Both the position numbers and the translations under genes were made by a program. From positions 1 to 64,000 of the forward strand of contig NZ_PSSW01000007.1 in NCBI RefSeq assembly GCF_002933295.1: 64,000 nt of DNA, in the 5' to 3' direction. The DNA comes from Marinobacter flavimaris (lineage in GTDB: Bacteria; Pseudomonadota; Gammaproteobacteria; Pseudomonadales; Oleiphilaceae). The notes below the pieces were generated by a model, which worked only from the letters and a program-made list of their open reading frames with translations, searched no databases and was not told the DNA's origin. Shown piece by piece: positions 61,392 through 64,000 of the stretch; the first letter of the stretch is position 1, and every line of letters starts with the position of its first letter.

Positions 61392-62042
61392 ATGCTCCTA
61401 AACAATGAACGGTTTCCCCTGATTCTCGCGCTCGTGGCAGGGGCGGCCATGGTCGCTCTGACAGCCTGGCAGGGTTACCGTTTCTGGCAAATGGAAGGCC
61501 AGCAGGGACAGTACGATAACGTGCAGCCACTGGTCTCCGACCCGACCGCCGGTCGTGAGCCACCCAGCGTGGACCTTTCCTCCCTGGATCTGTTCGGAGC
61601 TGCATCCGGCGAAAGCGAGCCGGTAGAAATGGATACCGAGAATCTCCCTGAAACCAACCTCCGACTGTTCCTTCGGGGCGTACTGGCCGCGGATGGTGAT
61701 TTCCCGGGCAGCGCGCTGATCGAAGATGACAAAAGTAAAACCGAAGCCTACCTCGTGGGTGACGAACTGCCCGGCAATGCCACACTGCGCTCGGTACATC
61801 CGAACCGGGTGATCATTGAACGTTCCGGCAAACTCGAAAACCTATACTTCCCGGAATCCGAAGACCGCAGCGGCATATCCTTCACGGCCGACCAGCAGGC
61901 AGAGCCTTCGCCCGCTGTCCAGCAGGCTGCATCCCCCTCACCCTCGAGAGCGCCCGCTTCCGCCACCAGCGATGAGCAGCGCCGGGAGGAAATCCGCCGG
62001 CGCCTTGAGCAGCTCAGGGAACGCCTACGGAACAATAACTGA
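61392..62042 (+). CDS. gspC: type II secretion system protein C
   Basis: A 216-residue inner-membrane protein. A membrane segment (ILALVAGAAMVALTAWQGYR) leads to the HR domain (LRLFLRGVLAADGDFPGSAL, then LVGDELPGNATLRSVHPNRV). The C-terminus is a short basic helix (RREEIRRRLEQLRERLRNN), so the PDZ domain of E. coli-type GspC is missing. This short, coiled-coil-type GspC occurs in pseudomonads and relatives. It links the platform to the GspD secretin; no gspD is in the window. It is divergent from gspE and its operon. Confidence 0.88.
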   Translation: MLLNNERFPLILALVAGAAMVALTAWQGYRFWQMEGQQGQYDNVQPLVSDPTAGREPPSVDLSSLDLFGAASGESEPVEMDTENLPETNLRLFLRGVLAADGDFPGSALIEDDKSKTEAYLVGDELPGNATLRSVHPNRVIIERSGKLENLYFPESEDRSGISFTADQQAEPSPAVQQAASPSPSRAPASATSDEQRREEIRRRLEQLRERLRNNN

Positions 62043-62050
62043 GGCGCGCT

Positions 62051-62713
62051 ATGGAAACGGCCGCCCTTCAGATACGCCGCCGTTCCACGCTTCTGCCTGC
62101 GTTATTGCTCGTGGTCTCTCTTGTGAGTGCCTTCGAGCTCGGCTCCCGTCTGATGAACTATGTTCAGGAAGAATTCGGAACCGAAGCCCACCAGCGCCTT
62201 GAAAACTGGCAGCGCCTGCATGCTCTTGCCGCAAACGCCCCCATCGACCGACAGCTCCGGCTTGTGAACTCCTTCTTCAATCGAGTCACGTTTGTCAGCG
62301 ATATCCGCCACTGGGGCGAGGAAGACTACTGGGCAACCCCGGTAGAACTGCTGACCACCAACGGAGGCGACTGTGAGGATTTCTCGATTGCCAAATACCT
62401 GACCCTCAAGTCCATGGGCGTGCCCGATGATCAGCTCCGAATCGTGTATGTCAAAGCGCTGGAATTGAACCAGGCCCACATGGTGCTGGCGTGGTACCCG
62501 GAGCCAGACGCCGATCCGTTGATTCTGGACAACCTGATAAATGACATTAAACCTGCATCTCAACGTACTGATCTTGAACCCGTTTACAGCTTCAACGGTG
62601 AAGGCCTCTGGCTGAACCAGTCCGGCGGAGCGCGCACCCGGATCGGCGAAGCGGGCAAACTCTCACGGTGGCAGGACCTCAACAGCCGGCTGACGGAATC
62701 GCTCCGACCCTGA
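62051..62713 (+). CDS. LapG-like bacterial transglutaminase-type cysteine protease (BTLCP)
   Basis: A 220-residue protein with an N-terminal membrane or signal segment (LLPALLLVVSLVSAFELGSR) and a BTLCP domain. The catalytic cysteine is in NGGDCEDFSIAKYLTLKSMG, the histidine in ALELNQAHMVLAWY and the aspartate in ILDNLI, giving a Cys-His-Asp triad. LapG proteases release large adhesins from the surface when c-di-GMP is low. Here the gene is 8 bases after gspC, not beside lapD or an adhesin gene, so its substrate is uncertain and could be linked to type II secretion. Confidence 0.87.
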   Translation: METAALQIRRRSTLLPALLLVVSLVSAFELGSRLMNYVQEEFGTEAHQRLENWQRLHALAANAPIDRQLRLVNSFFNRVTFVSDIRHWGEEDYWATPVELLTTNGGDCEDFSIAKYLTLKSMGVPDDQLRIVYVKALELNQAHMVLAWYPEPDADPLILDNLINDIKPASQRTDLEPVYSFNGEGLWLNQSGGARTRIGEAGKLSRWQDLNSRLTESLRP

Positions 62714-62836
62714 GCGGGTTGCCAAAGCCAGCCACTGGCGGCAAATGACAGGAACCATGGCGCCAAGCGACAGCGGCGAACGACGCAGAGCCTATAGAAT
62801 GCGCCACATTCGTTTTTAATCTGGAGAATAAAGCAC

Positions 62837-64000
62837 ATGCGACGCTGGAACGGCTGGGGCGACGAGGGATTCAATCTGGCAATGCCGGAACAGGGCCAGG
62901 ACTTTCTGGCATCACGCATCGGTAGTGGCCGGCCTCTGGCGGACGCGACCCTGGATTCCGTTTGCGCCAAAGTACCGGAAACCCGCCTTACCCGGCCGGC
63001 AGATCTGGAATCACTGATCGATACAGGCCCGGAAGCGCGAGTGCGCCATGCCCGCGGCCAGAGTCTTGCGGACTGGCTGGCCATGCGCAGCGGCGAGTTT
63101 GGTGTGTTCCCCGATGGCGTGGCCTACCCTACCACCAGCGAAGAGGTTCAAACCCTGCTCTCCTGGGCCGCGGAACAACACATTCACCTGATTCCCTACG
63201 GTGGCGGCACCAGTGTGGCCGGGCACATAAATCCGGTGGATAAAGGCCAGCCAGTACTGACTGTGGACATGAGCCGGATGAATCGCCTGATCGACCTGGA
63301 CACGGACAGCCAGATCGCGACGTTTGGTGCGGGAACACCCGGGCCACTCGTTGAGTCCCAACTCCGGGCCCATGGCTACACACTGGGGCATTTCCCTCAG
63401 TCTTTCGAGCTTTCCACCGTCGGCGGCTGGGTGGCCTCCCGATCCAGTGGCCAGCAATCCCTGCGCTATGGCCGCATTGAACAACTCTTTGCCGGGGGCC
63501 GGGTCGAAACCCTGAAAGGCACCCTTAACCTGCCCACCATACCGGCCTCCAGCGCCGGTCCGGATATCCGGGAAATGATTCTGGGTTCGGAAGGCCGTAT
63601 CGGGCTGATTACCGAGGTGAAGGTGCGGGTTACTCCGCTGCCCGAACACGAGAGCTTTCATGTGGTCTTTTTTCCGGATTGGGAGAGCGCCCGCACAGCC
63701 AGCCGCCTGCTGGTGCAGAACCGAACCCAGTTATCCATGCTCAGGCTCAGCAATGCCTTAGAGACCGAGACCCAGCTCGCGCTGGCCGGCCACCCCCGGC
63801 TTATCGGCATGCTCGAGCGTTTCCTTTCGCTGAGGGGCGCTGGTGAGGGCAAATGCATGATGACCTTCGGGATCACCGGCTCCCGACTGCAGACCCGAAA
63901 CGCCCTGAAAGAGGCCCGAAGCATCTGCAAGGCCCAAAATGGCGTCTATACCGGCACGCGGCTCGGCGACAAATGGGCGGCCAAGCGTTTTACCATGCCC
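62837..64000 (+). CDS. FAD-binding oxidase, alkylglycerone-phosphate-synthase-like (C-terminus beyond window)
   Basis: The first 388 residues of an FAD-linked oxidase of the VAO/PCMH superfamily. An N-terminal part MRRWNGWGDEGFNLAMPEQG is followed by the FAD-binding segment GVAYPTTSEEVQTLLSWAAE, IPYGGGTSVAGHINPV, FPQSFELSTVGGWVASRSSG and LILGSEGRIG-type text (MILGSEGRIGLITEVKVRV). This pattern resembles AGPS-like enzymes (MRRWNGWG start). The reaction cannot be fixed from the fragment; ether lipid synthesis or lactate-type oxidation are options. GGAG lies before the ATG. The gene runs off the right edge. Confidence 0.9.
   Translation, partial: MRRWNGWGDEGFNLAMPEQGQDFLASRIGSGRPLADATLDSVCAKVPETRLTRPADLESLIDTGPEARVRHARGQSLADWLAMRSGEFGVFPDGVAYPTTSEEVQTLLSWAAEQHIHLIPYGGGTSVAGHINPVDKGQPVLTVDMSRMNRLIDLDTDSQIATFGAGTPGPLVESQLRAHGYTLGHFPQSFELSTVGGWVASRSSGQQSLRYGRIEQLFAGGRVETLKGTLNLPTIPASSAGPDIREMILGSEGRIGLITEVKVRVTPLPEHESFHVVFFPDWESARTASRLLVQNRTQLSMLRLSNALETETQLALAGHPRLIGMLERFLSLRGAGEGKCMMTFGITGSRLQTRNALKEARSICKAQNGVYTGTRLGDKWAAKRFTMP

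Noticed and set aside
1..64000. CRISPR arrays, tRNA or rRNA genes, prophage structural genes
   Set aside because: No regularly spaced repeats, cloverleaf-like sequences, rRNA signatures or phage gene blocks were seen on reading; small ncRNAs cannot be excluded without a covariance-model search.

Overview
The window looks like a chromosomal segment of a marine gammaproteobacterium, most probably Marinobacter or a close relative. This is inferred from the gene complement: a Pseudomonas-like type II secretion operon, mqo with an unusual isocitrate dehydrogenase, a branched-chain 2-oxoacid dehydrogenase operon, DabAB, a CcoG protein, and moderately high GC with short intergenic gaps. No rRNA, tRNA or CRISPR array was seen. 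The first ~120 bases are the 3' end of an IS3-family element.

Region 1 (about 0.2-20.7 kb) is a patchwork of small transcription units with a thiol-redox, metal and envelope-stress flavour: two thioredoxins, a glutaredoxin, an Lpd-like flavoprotein with a short NrtS-like membrane protein, a wrecked dsbG, ccoG, and six transcription regulators plus a sigma factor. Two of the regulators are paralogous LysR proteins. The region also holds two related secreted mini-proteins that share LADRKSD and PYSGQ-VIRGQ motifs. Its centrepiece is a bufferin-type RiPP cluster (DUF2282 precursor, DUF692/MNIO enzyme, DUF2063 partner) extended by YHS, DoxX and thioredoxin genes, with a divergent AraC regulator.

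Region 2 (20.8-30 kb) is central carbon metabolism. mqo and an isocitrate dehydrogenase with an internally duplicated domain form one operon. Divergent to it is a bkdA1-bkdA2-bkdB operon that ends in a Hanks-type protein kinase gene and is preceded by a LiuR-like palindrome.

Region 3 (30-37 kb) has a periplasmic binding protein gene next to a chemoreceptor gene, a peptidoglycan-binding protein, several small conserved proteins (DUF1127, DUF465), an orphan fabH, and an SOS-controlled yebG with a near-perfect LexA box.

Region 4 (37-46 kb) has the DabB-DabA inorganic-carbon uptake pair with a divergent LysR regulator, then a flavin monooxygenase, a FadR-type regulator and an SLC10A7-like transporter, and a J-domain-like protein.

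Region 5 (46-53.4 kb) has a TonB-dependent receptor, a periplasmic binding protein and a hybrid histidine kinase in one apparent operon, which reads like a three-compartment sensing system. It is followed by glutathione reductase and a GNAT acetyltransferase.

Region 6 (53.4-64 kb) is the type II secretion operon gspEFGHIJKLM (reverse strand), with gspC divergent and followed by a LapG-like transglutaminase-fold protease. The window ends inside an FAD-linked oxidase. All functions are homology judgements made by reading the sequence; no database search was run.
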